DNA of 64,000 bases from Patiria pectinifera (lineage: Eukaryota > Echinodermata > Asteroidea > Valvatida > Asterinidae): positions 38,442,392-38,506,391 of the forward strand of contig CM057142.1 in assembly GCA_029964075.1 (NCBI GenBank), read 5' to 3'. Position numbers and translations under genes: made by a program. The notes beneath the pieces are model-generated. The model saw only the letters and a list, made by a program, of their open reading frames with translations, was not told where the DNA came from and ran no database searches. Positions 36,285-45,928 of the stretch are shown piece after piece (position 1 is the stretch's first letter; each line of letters starts with the position of its first letter).

Positions 36285-36527
36285 AGCGTGGTCCTATGCG
36301 CGCTGAGTGGCGATACTTCGCGTGTAACACCAAAAATACACTGACGGTTGAATGGGCATGGTGCCCCTTATATGCGCGCAGATAGCATTCTTTTCTTTGA
36401 AGAGTGGCATAGCTTAAATATCAAACAATACAATCTCACGTGATTCTGAATGGAGGTAATGGTGAGGTAGAATTAACAAGGAGAATCGTCGCCAATACAG
36501 CTCTCCTTCTAAGGCCTTTGAAAGATC

Positions 36528-36578
36528 ATGACGTTCACACCATCAGCTGTGCTCGGCTTTCTCTTCTACTTGCTGTAG
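36528..36578 (+). other. upstream ORF of SLC18-like copy 1
   Basis: A 16-codon frame (MTFTPSAVLGFLFYLL) ends 70 bp before the main ATG. The copy-2 equivalent (39865-39909) has 14 codons and the same core. It might damp translation; the main ATG context is CTATGGCC. Confidence 0.35.
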
Positions 36579-36648
36579 CTTGCGTCTCCTCAGGTCAACC
36601 GAACAAGTCGTCTTGCGATCGGCAGAACAGTTTTGATCTTTCCAAACT

Positions 36649-38025
36649 ATGGCCGATATTTCGGGAAAGACGAAGTGGCTAAGGATTGCCACGAGCATTG
36701 GGGCCCTGTATCTGGACAGCTGCTTGCACGGAGCCGTCGTGCCGATTGTTGCCGAGTGGGATTGGGCAGCTACCGACGTCCCCCTAACCACAAACAGATC
36801 ACAAACCAATGGAGACGAAGAAACAAGGGCTAGTTTCGCAATTGGTGCCATTTTCCTTTCTACTGGACTTGTAGAGATCGGGTTATCGCCCATTGCTGGT
36901 ATTACAGCCGACCGGTTTGGGTTTGATGTGGTCATTTTGATTGGGCTTCTGATTGGAATATTGAAGTGTCTTCTGTTTGGACTTTTAGGCACATCGATTG
37001 TGATTGTTTCAGCCAATCGTGTTCTTCAAGGCGCACTGAGTGCCTGTACACAGACCATAGCAATGGCTCGCATAAGAGATGTATATGCCAAGGCATCGCC
37101 AGAGTGCGCTAACGTGATGGCGATAGCCCTGTGCAAAATGGCATTTAATTTCTTCGCGGGACTTGTTATTGGAGAACTATACGGGTATTTGAAGTACCGA
37201 GTGTTCCTCCTGTTTCTGCCCATCTCTTTGCTACTCATCATCGGCGTATTGATAACATTCAGAAATGACAATTTCCATTCAAAAGACGAATCGAATGGAA
37301 AGGATGAATGTGAGCAAAACTCGTCTGGAGCTGTTCGGTGGAGGGTGATCTGCGACGTCCAGCTCATGATCGTTACAACTTGCTGCATGTTTTCAACTCT
37401 TGGCCAGTCTTCCCTGGAACCATCATTTGCCGTTTGGATGAAATCTTCATTCGAGGCAGGTCCAGAATCTACAGGTGTCATTCTTGGGCTCTGCGGAGTG
37501 GCATCGATCACATCCAGCCTCGCCAGCGCTCAGATCCTACCCGCTCTCCAGCACCGATCCTGGATCTTCTGTATGGCGTCACTGTGTACGGCAGGAGTAC
37601 CTTTGCTTCTTGTCAACTTCTCACCGAACATCGTTGTTGTCGGCGTCGCCCTGTGTACTAATTTATTCGGCGCCACTGCTGCGCGTTTCACCCTCCTGAT
37701 GATGTGTTCAACCATCGCAAACAGCCGCTATCCCCAATCGTACGGTCTAGTCTTTGCCATGCTCAACGTGGGCTGGGCGGCTTCCTTTCTTGTTGGACCC
37801 CTCCTTGCCTCCTACCTGTTTGGATCGGCCTGCGTCATCTGCATTATCGGAGCAGCTTGCATTGCCAGCTCCCTACTCACAGTAATCTTACAGACGCTTG
37901 ACTCAAAGCAAGGACCTAATATCATGGACTGTTTTCCTAATGATTACCCCAAGTATCAGATAGTGACCTCTACCGGAGGCCCTCCATTGTCTTATGAAGA
38001 AGAAATTCAGCAGCCGGAAGATTAA
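36649..38025 (+). CDS. SLC18-like MFS transporter, copy 1
   Basis: Single-exon frame of 458 codons. Family knowledge: SLC18 proteins (VMAT, VAChT, SLC18B1) exchange luminal protons for amines or acetylcholine across vesicle membranes. Seen: about 12 hydrophobic segments; TM1 with YLDSCLHGAVVPIV, where Asp23 aligns with the TM1 Asp of VMAT (LLDNMLLTVVVPII); a short loop with an N-R-S glycosylation site at residue 49; MFS motif A as GITADRFG (Arg89); RVLQGALSACTQT after TM4, as in the VMAT RSLQG segment; LEPSFAVWM as in LEPALPIWM; and YGLVFAMLNVGWAASFLVGP near TM11. The acidic tail ends SYEEEIQQPED. The DIRS fossil lies about 175 bp upstream, cutting off the promoter-proximal sequence that copy 2 keeps. 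AATAAA at 38698 is a possible poly(A) signal. The substrate cannot be named from sequence. Confidence 0.85.
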   Translation: MADISGKTKWLRIATSIGALYLDSCLHGAVVPIVAEWDWAATDVPLTTNRSQTNGDEETRASFAIGAIFLSTGLVEIGLSPIAGITADRFGFDVVILIGLLIGILKCLLFGLLGTSIVIVSANRVLQGALSACTQTIAMARIRDVYAKASPECANVMAIALCKMAFNFFAGLVIGELYGYLKYRVFLLFLPISLLLIIGVLITFRNDNFHSKDESNGKDECEQNSSGAVRWRVICDVQLMIVTTCCMFSTLGQSSLEPSFAVWMKSSFEAGPESTGVILGLCGVASITSSLASAQILPALQHRSWIFCMASLCTAGVPLLLVNFSPNIVVVGVALCTNLFGATAARFTLLMMCSTIANSRYPQSYGLVFAMLNVGWAASFLVGPLLASYLFGSACVICIIGAACIASSLLTVILQTLDSKQGPNIMDCFPNDYPKYQIVTSTGGPPLSYEEEIQQPED

Positions 38026-38796
38026 ACGTTTTAAACAGTTGAAGGGGTATGTTTATGGATATGTCTTATTTGGTTGTATTTATGATTGTGGTATACAGCA
38101 AACACTTCTTTAGTTCTGACTTCGGCACAATGGAAGACATTATGATTATGGTTATGATAAAAATGTTGATTATTATCATGACGACAATATTGACATTGCC
38201 AATTACATGTATACCGATAATGACAAAAAGTAGAGAGAAATAACGAACAATTGAAACGTGGCAGAAAATCTGTTGAATCCCAAATGCCAAAATCGAAAGT
38301 CAAGAGGATGATACACACGTGCATTAGCTACGGAATGAATAACATTTTCTGTACACTGCAGTGCCCTATTTGTCACCCACTCTACCCCATATATTTTGAT
38401 TTAAAAAAAATAATCGGGATTAGAGCTAAAAGGTGATGGTGTTTTCATGACACTTTAAATGTTTAAAACAAAATCACGTTCACATGAATAACCTTTTTGC
38501 ATTTTGTTTTCCAATAACATTGACACTAACCCGCTTCACTGTAAAGAGGTACAATTTTGCAAGCAACTGAAAATGTAAAAGTTCACCTATTTAAACTGAT
38601 GAATGATCGTTTTTAAAGGATAAAACCGGTAAAACAAGTTTTAAGGTTTCCATTCCATTTCGTCAACAAGAATCTGATAATATAAAAAATTAAGGTGAAT
38701 AAAATCTAATAATGTATGCATACTGCATCAAAGTGTAATCGGTCAATATCACCCTCGACCCAAGGGTGTCGAGCAGTACGCGCCCATCACTACCTG
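38026..38796. other. 3' flank of transporter copy 1
   Basis: AT-rich, closely matched by 41363-42149. No separate gene seen; the small frames here are mirrored by-products in both copies. The AATAAA at 38698-38703 reads ACTAAA in copy 2. Confidence 0.5.
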
Positions 38797-38813
38797 GGCC
38801 CAATTTCATTCCA
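38795..38813. other. duplication junction with MITE-end filler
   Basis: Between the end of unit 1 (...CACTACCTG) and the start of unit 2 (TTCCCGATG...) lie about 15 extra bases. Together with the last bases of unit 1 they read CTGGGCCCAATTTCAT, identical to the terminus of the MITE at 7552. Confidence 0.6.
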
Positions 38814-39717
38814 TTCCCGATGACATCAGGGCATTCTTACATTTATAAAGGATTTTTTTCTCTCCCAGTATGTAACATAGCCTTCCCTTCCTTACCATTT
38901 ATATGGGTTTTTTTCTTTCAATATTCAATATTTAGTTTTCCTATCGTTTTCATTGTTATCTTTGTGCACTGATTTTTTCCCTTTAATCTTGCATCAGCTT
39001 AGTTACTTACGTTGGTTTTGTTTGTCTTTTGTTTGTGTATCCGATCGTGTCTGTCTTTTTTGTTCTTGTGATTACGTTGTATTTGTTTGTCCAGGCTGTT
39101 CCACCTACAAGCCTTGGCTTATGTGAACAGCCTTGTACTCTTCGATGCTACTCTTTTCTACACTTCGCTTGCTGTTAATCTTAATTTAAATACTTAGATT
39201 CAAAGCATTACCTTTATGGTGGTATTTACCTTCATATTTGTATTCGTTTATTTAAATACCACTGTATTATACTTTTATTATCCAAATTTGCATTGCTTTA
39301 TTGGAGATTGCTAAATAGATGTCAACTGATTTTAATTGAATTGAATTGTGTATTAATCTGTCTGTAATTATAATATACAACGATTTTTAATTGTTTGCAA
39401 ATTCAACTACGATTTGGCCTTTTGGCCATGAAAGTTAAAAAAAAAAAAAATCATGAATAATGAATAGTAATGTATATTGTGCTCTCATCCCATGATGTTT
39501 CACTTAGTGTGCCATTATGATGTAAAGTACTGGCAGGAAGCGCACTTTAGTCGTCATTGGTGACGTAAAGATAAAAAATCTCTGTAAAAACGTAGACTTT
39601 AAGTGGATTTCCTTGAGCAGTTGACCAAATCCAATTCAATTTATTATTGTTTTGTTTATCCGCTTTCGAAAAATCGCCTTGCCTACAGAAATATTGAAAA
39701 CATAAACGCGGGGGAGT

Positions 39718-39830
39718 TGTTATATACGTCACTCAATAATGCATCGTTTTAAGGCAGTTTCTTTCCATAGGCTACCTTCCAACGAGCCCTTTGGTTTAAT
39801 AAAAGAGATTTAACAAGGAGAATCGTCGCC
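39718..39830 (+). promoter_or_regulatory. probable promoter of SLC18-like copy 2
   Basis: A CRE-like half site (ATACGTCACTC, about 39724) and a TATA-like TAATAAAAG (39797-39805) lie about 180 bp before the ATG. The DIRS insertion in copy 1 is only a few bases 3' of this TATA-like box (27900-27908). A core promoter is inferred, not shown. Confidence 0.4.
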
Positions 39831-39985
39831 AATATAGCTAACCTTCTAAGGCCTTTGAAAGATCATGGCGTTCACACCATCAGCTGTGCTCGGCTTTCTT
39901 TTCTACTAGCCGTAGCTAGCGTCTCCTCATGTCAACCGAACAAGTCGTCTTGCGATCGGCAGAACAGTTTTGATCTTTCCCAACT

Positions 39986-41362
39986 ATGGCCGATATTTCG
40001 GGAAAGACGAAGTGGCTGAGGATTGCCACGAGCATTGGGGCCCTGTATCTGGAGAGCTGCTTGCACGGAGCCGTCGTGCCGATTGTTGCCGAGTGGGATT
40101 GGGCAGCTACCGACGTCCCCCTAACCACAAACCGATCACAAACCAATGGAAACGAAGAAACAAGGGCTAGTTTCGCAATTGGTGCCATTTTCCTTTCTAC
40201 TGGACTTGTAGAGATCGGGTTATCGCCCATTGCTGGTATGACAGCCGACCAGTTTGGGTTTGATGTGGTCATTTTGATTGGGCTTCTGATTGGAATATTG
40301 AAGTGTCTTCTGTTTGGACTTTTAGGCACATCGATTGTGATTGTTTCAGCCAATCGTGTTCTTCAAGGCGCACTGAGTGCCTGTACACAGACCATAGCAA
40401 TGGCTCGCATAAGAGATGTATATGCCAAGGCATCGCCAGAGTGCGCTAACGTGATGGCGATAGCCCTGTGCAAAATGGCATTTAGTTTCTTCGCGGGACT
40501 TGTTATTGGAGAATTGTACGGGTATTTGAAGTACCGAGTGTTCCTCCTGTTTCTGCCCATCTCTTTGCTACTCATCATCGGCGTATTGATAACATTCAGA
40601 AATGACAATTTCCATTCAAAAGACGAATCGAATGGAAAGGACGAATGCGAGCAAAACTCGTCTGGAGCTGTTCGGTGGAGGGTGATCTGCGACGTCCAGC
40701 TCATGATCGTTACAACTTGCTGCATGTTTTCAAATCTTGGCCAGTCTTCCCTGGAACCATCATTTGCCGTTTGGATGAAATCCTCATTCGAGGCAGGTCC
40801 AGAATCTACAGGTGTCATTCTTGGGCTCTGCGGAGTGGCATCGATCACAGCCAGCCTCGTCAGCGCTCAGATCCTACCCACTCTCCAGTACCGATCCTGG
40901 ATCTTCTGTATGGCGTCACTGTGTACGGCAGGAGTACCTTTGCTTCTTGTCAACTTCTCACCGAACATCGTTGTTGTCGGCGTCGCCCTGTGTACTCATT
41001 TATTCGGCGCCACTGCTGCGCGTTTCACCCTCCTGATGATGTGTTCAACCATCGCAAACAGCCGCTATCCCCAATCGTACGGTCTAGTCTTTGCCATGCT
41101 CAACGTGGGCTGGGCGGCTTCCTTTCTCCTTGGACCCCTCCTTGCCTCCTACCTGTTTGGATCCGTCTGCGTCATCTGCATCATCGGAGCAGCTTGCATT
41201 GCCAGCTCCCTACTCACAGTAATCTTACAGACGCTTGACTCAAAGCAAGGACCTAATATCATGGACTGTTTTCCTAATGATTACCCCAAGTATCAGATAG
41301 TGACCTCTACCGGAGGCCCTCCATTGTCTTATGAAGAAGAAATTCAGCAGCCGAAAGATTAA
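39986..41362 (+). CDS. SLC18-like MFS transporter, copy 2
   Basis: Full-length 458-codon frame, about 97% identical to copy 1 with roughly 14 replacements. Most are mild, but two hit signature positions: Asp23 of TM1 is Glu (YLESCLHG), and Arg89 of MFS motif A is Gln (GMTADQFG). Others include N54-G55-D56 to N-G-N, HRS to YRS near residue 303, and QPED to QPKD at the tail. Upstream sequence, including the TATA-like box, is intact. The AATAAA used as a candidate poly(A) signal in copy 1 is ACTAAA here. Whether this copy is specialised or drifting cannot be told by eye; there is no stop or frameshift. Confidence 0.85.
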   Translation: MADISGKTKWLRIATSIGALYLESCLHGAVVPIVAEWDWAATDVPLTTNRSQTNGNEETRASFAIGAIFLSTGLVEIGLSPIAGMTADQFGFDVVILIGLLIGILKCLLFGLLGTSIVIVSANRVLQGALSACTQTIAMARIRDVYAKASPECANVMAIALCKMAFSFFAGLVIGELYGYLKYRVFLLFLPISLLLIIGVLITFRNDNFHSKDESNGKDECEQNSSGAVRWRVICDVQLMIVTTCCMFSNLGQSSLEPSFAVWMKSSFEAGPESTGVILGLCGVASITASLVSAQILPTLQYRSWIFCMASLCTAGVPLLLVNFSPNIVVVGVALCTHLFGATAARFTLLMMCSTIANSRYPQSYGLVFAMLNVGWAASFLLGPLLASYLFGSVCVICIIGAACIASSLLTVILQTLDSKQGPNIMDCFPNDYPKYQIVTSTGGPPLSYEEEIQQPKD

Positions 41363-42149
41363 ACGTTTTAAACAGTTGAAGGGGTATGTTTATGGATATG
41401 TCTTATTTGGTTGTATTTATGATTGTGGTATACAGCAAACACTTCTTTAGTTCTGACTTCGACACAATGGAAGATATTATGATATGGTTATGATTAAAAT
41501 AATGATTATTATCATGACGACAATATTGACATTGCCAATTACATGCATACCGATAATGACAAAAAGTAGAGAGAAATAACGAACAATTGAAACGTGACAG
41601 AAAATCTGTTGAATCCCAAATTTATATTTATGCCAAAACCGAAAGTCAAGAGGATGATACACACGTGCGTTAGCTACGGAATGAATAACATTTTCTGTAC
41701 ACTGCAGTGCCCTATTTGTCACCCACTCTTCCCCATATATTTTGATTTAAAAAAAAATAATCGGGATTAGAGCTAAAAGGTGACATCTGGTGATTTAATG
41801 ACACTTTAAATGTTTAAAACAAAATCACGTTCACATGAATAACCTTTTTGTATTTTGTTTTCCAATGACATTGACACTAACCCGCTTCACTGTAAAGAGG
41901 TACAATTTTGCAAGCAACTGAAAATGTAGAAGTAGTCACCTATTTAAACTGATGAACGATCGTTTTTAGAGGATAAAACCGGTAAAACAAGTTTTAAGTT
42001 TTCCATTCCATTTCGTCAACAAGAATCTGATAATATAAAAAATTAAGGTGACTAAAATCTAATAATGTATGCATACTGCATCAAAGTGTAATCGGTCAAT
42101 ATCAACCTCGACCCAAGGGTGTCGAGCAGTACGCGCCCATCACTACCTG

Positions 42150-43000
42150 CTCTCTCACTGGTATTGGATCATTTGCATGTGCAAGATTTTTGAACACGTA
42201 TGCAAATGAGGAATAGTCTGGTGCCTGCATGTGCGTTACATTAGCGTTCGTTTTTGTATGCGGTGTCATGGGTAAAAACAGAGTCAATTCGTCGCAGCGC
42301 GAGCACAGCGTGAGTTACGAAAACACGATTTATTTAATTAAACTGTTACGATCTATCGAGACAACATGTAGTATTACATGTCATATTAATATGAACAAAT
42401 TGGAAAAGAAAGGAATATTTTTTAGAAGGCGTGGACGAATGTTCGTGAAAACACGTACTGCACGTTGTGAATAACAACACCAAGTACACGATAAAAATCC
42501 ATTACTAGCCAATTGCGGTATCGAATCAGGATACAGAAAGAAAGTTTACTATCCAGGGTTTATTATTGGAAACACGGTTGGAAATAAAGTAAGCACTGGG
42601 GACGAGGTTGGGTCAATATGCATTCAAATTCAAGGTCAATAAAATTCTAGTAATGAATGTATAATTTCTACTAACTACTATGCTGCATAAATGGACAATA
42701 AACAATAATCACCCTTTTGTATTTTAACAAATACTACAAGGTTGTGTATGTGATGAATTTTGCTTCGTTATTTACTTTCGTTAATTAAATGCGTCAGAGC
42801 TCACCTTATTTTGAGAATATTCGGTGGGAATATTGATATAGGAAGAACATGCAACCAACGAACCCCATGTAATAGCTTACTCTTAGATCTGCCTCAGTCT
42901 CGAAAAATAACGGAATGTATAAACATGCAGACGTGGTGATATTTTGTGAACAGATTGAGCAATTTCAGTAATGTTTTCACCTTTTTTTTTTTTTTAATTT
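42150..43000. other. intergenic, with dispersed repeat S copy 2
   Basis: 42757-42937 matches 25238-25421 (shared ATGCAACCAACGAACCCCAT). The rest shows no gene; short frames near 42229 look accidental. Confidence 0.45.
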
Positions 43001-43004
43001 CTTA

Positions 43005-43250
43005 ACTTAACTGTGTAGCCCATTTTAGTGGAATTCACTGATCTCCCATGGGTCCCACTATAAAGAGAAGACAATGTAAAGAAATTACAGTTGTAGAAGT
43101 GGGAGGAAAAGTCCAGAAGAATATCCTGACGAAAACCCACGGAATCAGGCAGGGAATGAAAACCTAATTCACATGTGGACCACGGCAGGAATCGAACCGG
43201 AGTCACGGTGGAAGGCGAGGAAAGTACCGCTACACCAATCCGACTCCCCG
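43005..43250 (-). mobile_element. tRNA-derived SINE
   Basis: On the minus strand the A box is TGGTGTAGCGG (43228-43238) and the B box is GGTTCGATTCC (43188-43198). The body has CCTGATTCCGTGGGTTTTC and TTCCTCCCACTTCTACA. The 3' end runs to an A/T-rich tail near 43005. Confidence 0.8.
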
Positions 43251-43647
43251 TACCTTACGAAATTGGCTTCCAGTCATTATTATTTTTGTTGCTTCATCTT
43301 TTTGTTTTTTAAAAAATTACGTGATATTTATTTGAGGGTTTGGGTTCCGCTTTTTTTTACTCGCCCTGTATACAGTCTCTCTTGCTTAAGATATAGACTA
43401 CGAAACAAAAATCAATCGTCCAACTTTAGAGCCTATCATATTTTAATTTTACCGTTTATTTCAATAAAGGTTTACCAAAGGCGAAATCGAGATTTAATGA
43501 TAATAATGTGCTAAATATACGAATTAAACAACCTCTACCACTTACATTATACTACTCTGAATATAGCATTCAAGTTTGAAAAAGTAACTCTGAGAAAGTC
43601 TGAAAGGGAAGGTTACTGTTTAGCAAATAAACCTCTGTAATAAAAAT
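43250..43647. other. intergenic, nothing recognised
   Basis: AT-rich sequence between SINE and MITE; no gene or repeat identified. Confidence 0.3.
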
Positions 43648-43908
43648 GGGCGGAGGGGGGGGGGGCAAATGGGGGCTTCCCCCTTCCCCTGGAAAATCCC
43701 CCCCCCCCCCCCAAAGGACAAAAAGAAGGGGGTGGAAAAAAAAGAGGCGCAAAGCATTATTGCAGTTAATTAAATGGATGGGGGGGGGGGGAATGTCCCT
43801 GTCCAACCTCGAAAAATGATAAATCGAGAATATGCTGGAGAAAGTATAAGGATTTCTTTCGGGGAAAATGTGCTTTGCCCCCTCTACAAAAAAATCCTGG
43901 CGACGCCC
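43648..43908. mobile_element. MITE with GGGCG..GGCGACGCCC ends, copy A
   Basis: The body shares GAGGCGC, AATGTCCCTGYCC, TGATAAATCGAGAATATG and AAAAAATCCTGGCGACGCCC with the copy at 47754. Long G and C runs flank the ends, and the left end is degraded. Confidence 0.6.
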
Positions 43909-44489
43909 AGGTAATAACATGACGCGGCGGCATCATAACATTGTAAAGATTTTTCCACCACAGTTTAATTCAAAGTCGACATATTTCGACGAAACTATCA
44001 TATCATTTTACTCTAATACAGGCATTCAATTCTTGTGTTCCATTTTTAACGTCCAGTTTTGTGTTCAATTGATCATGGAACGGGCGGTGGATCGAAAACG
44101 CGTATACTATAGGAACGTATATGGAAATGACATTTTTCTTTGTTCCGACAGATGAGCAAACGGCTACAAAAAGCGCAATAAAATGGTTTGTACGTGTACA
44201 TGTATATAGTGTGAATTTCTGTGAGTGTTTACATGCAAGCTAGTCGCCAAAATAGTGTCCTGATCATGAAACCTTCCTCTACTCGACGCTTGTGTTCGGG
44301 AATTTTCGTCTGGGGCCTACGGGTGAAGTGCTAATCACAATTTCCATGAAGGTTCTACCGAAGTAAAATACTACTCCATGCATATTGCATATATTCGATT
44401 TTACATTAATGAAAACAGAGAGTTGTCAAGACTAATTAAATCGTCATGTTTACGCCAAAGAGTTGAATTCATGAGTCGTCTTGCCAAAT
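43909..44489. other. intergenic, 3' flank of the NTR-like gene
   Basis: No gene or repeat recognised. It may hold the 3' UTR of the minus-strand gene ending at 44490. Confidence 0.3.
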
Positions 44490-44957
44490 CTACGCCTCGG
44501 GTTGCCTACAAGAATACATTTGCTCGATATCTGCAATGACACTTGATGTAACCTCTGTAGCTCCACTCTGCATGTTGATTGCTGAAACTGACAAGCCAAA
44601 CCAAAGGTACTCATCAGCGAAGATGATGTAGTCACGCGCTCCTTCGACTTCACTAGCGGAGCACATGCCGTCTTCAAAGCCAAAGTCGCTCACGTCGACA
44701 AACTTGGTGTCGATCCCGCCTTTGTAGTAGCACTCGACCTCAAAGGTAGCATCGTACAAGGGGTTGGATATGGTTATACCGAAGAAGGAGAAGGCAGATT
44801 GGCCGATGCTGCTAACCTTACCTCTGAATACCACCGATGCTTGCTGCAGCCTTTCCTGGAAACTCTGCGGTCTCCAATTTTGGGGAAGAGAACAAGCTTT
44901 GCCTGGGACTACCGCAATGGACAAACAGATCAACAGAATAACACCAACGCCCTGCAT
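44490..44957 (-). CDS. small secreted protein, NTR-like fold suspected
   Basis: Frame of 155 codons from an ATG at 44957, chosen because it starts a clean signal peptide (MQGVGVILLICLSIAVVPGKA). Upstream in-frame ATGs at 45008 and 44984 would add residues before it. The mature part begins CSLPQNWRPQSFQERLQQAS, then VVFRGKVSSI, a hydrophobic strand, FEVECYYKGG, GMCSASEVEGARDYIIF and a final YSCRQPEA. The order Cys-...-VVFRGKV-...-YKG-...-C-...-YIIF-...-C resembles NTR-fold modules such as the agrin N-terminal domain or TIMP-type domains. That is inference from pattern only. It may be the only or last exon; TTTACAG lies just upstream at about 45015 and could be an acceptor. No function is assigned. 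Confidence 0.6.
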   Translation of the reverse strand: MQGVGVILLICLSIAVVPGKACSLPQNWRPQSFQERLQQASVVFRGKVSSIGQSAFSFFGITISNPLYDATFEVECYYKGGIDTKFVDVSDFGFEDGMCSASEVEGARDYIIFADEYLWFGLSVSAINMQSGATEVTSSVIADIEQMYSCRQPEA

Positions 44958-45928
44958 GGCTGATGTCTTATAAACCTGTAGCATCTGGGGAATAATGAGA
45001 TAGCTCATTTTGAACTGTAAACCCAAAATATTACATCGAACATGCTATAAAGACATAAGTATATTAGGTGGAGACTTGGTTGCTTGAAAGGTGAGAGGTG
45101 AAACTTCTTACATTTCTTAACCCTGCGCAGCGTTTACAAAAGAAAACTTTACGACAACTCGCCAGGTACTTTCCCGCACTACGCAAGACCTTATTCATAG
45201 CAATACAACAAAAAGCCACGTGCCAGACAGTGTCCAGACAGTTGCCAGACAGTGCGCTGGAAAGATAATTGACTGGCGGCTGTGGAATGCAGTTATGAAG
45301 GGAGATGACTGTGTCAAGTTACAGGTCTTTGTTGATGTTTCAATGAGACTTGGCAGGAGGCCTGGTCGAAAGTTTGTTGACACGGCCTGGGTGTAGCCCT
45401 GGCTGCAAAGTTAATTGAACCAGCTGATTTGGCAAGGGTTGAATGAGGATAAGATAGGAGGTGAACGTTATTGGCCCTAAAAAAAACCCAAATTATTCAC
45501 AAAATTGGGTTTGTTGATGCCCCAGGGGCATCAGGTCACTCCGCCCGGGGTTAAGTTAACGAATTTGGCTTTGTTGGCTTCTGCATTCCTAAATCCCTCT
45601 GTCTGTAGCATTCATAATTATAAATCAAAGTCTTCCCCTCTGACTGGACACGGAGGAGAATACAATAAATGCCTAAGGTTGATCAGATTTCTACTGGAAC
45701 AAAACGTATTGTGATCTCAGGATTGAACAACTCATTCCAGATATGCAACCGGAACACAGTGGCACAAAAGGCAACACGTTCACACATGCAGCTTCCAAAG
45801 AAAAAAATACAAACGAATTTGATTTTCCTTCTTAAATATTGTTGCTTGAATATAATGCTACCGTCGTGCACCTTCGTTCGTGCCTTACGGTCACCATTTT
45901 GAAACACAGCACTGCATGAATTCTTCGA
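44958..45928. other. intergenic, 5' flank of the NTR-like gene
   Basis: No further exon recognised. A short CCAGACAGTGTCCAGACAGT direct repeat lies near 45225. Confidence 0.3.

Larger units (their letters stand above)
27908..36473 (-). mobile_element. DIRS-type (tyrosine recombinase) retroelement fossil
   Basis: Fossil element of about 8.6 kb, of which 3.7 kb is a nested insertion. Order on the minus strand: a gag-like plus reverse transcriptase region (33800-36284), an RNase H region, and a tyrosine recombinase region (about 28440-29585). Its ends are inverted, not direct, repeats (about 27908-28090 and 36325-36473). An internal complementary region near 28170-28260 repeats sequence from both ends, as in DIRS elements. 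The second transporter copy preserves the empty site (AAAAGAGA / AACAAGG at about 39801-39817), so the limits are good to a few bases and no clear target duplication is seen, as expected for recombinase-mediated insertion. It is broken: the nested insertion plus a few further disruptions. Likely young to middle-aged, since it postdates a duplication whose coding copies are about 97% alike. Confidence 0.85.
26912..38796. repeat. tandem duplication unit, copy 1 (split by DIRS insertion)
   Basis: The unit runs from TTCCCGATGACATCAGGG to CATCACTACCTG. It matches 38814-42149 closely along its whole length, apart from the 8.6-kb insertion at about 27908-36473. Net unit length is about 3.34 kb. It holds the upstream region, a single-exon SLC18-like gene and its 3' flank. 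Confidence 0.85.
38814..42149. repeat. tandem duplication unit, copy 2 (uninterrupted)
   Basis: 3.34-kb copy of 26912-38796 without the DIRS insertion. It ends at CATCACTACCTG, where unique sequence (CTCTCTCACTGG) begins. Confidence 0.85.

Noticed and set aside
37026-37511. 161-codon minus-strand frame inside the transporter gene, repeated in copy 2
   Set aside because: It is the antisense shadow of the SLC18-like coding sequence; duplication explains its conservation.
43570-43920. 116-codon frame rich in proline
   Set aside because: It is the MITE at 43648 with its G/C runs translated.
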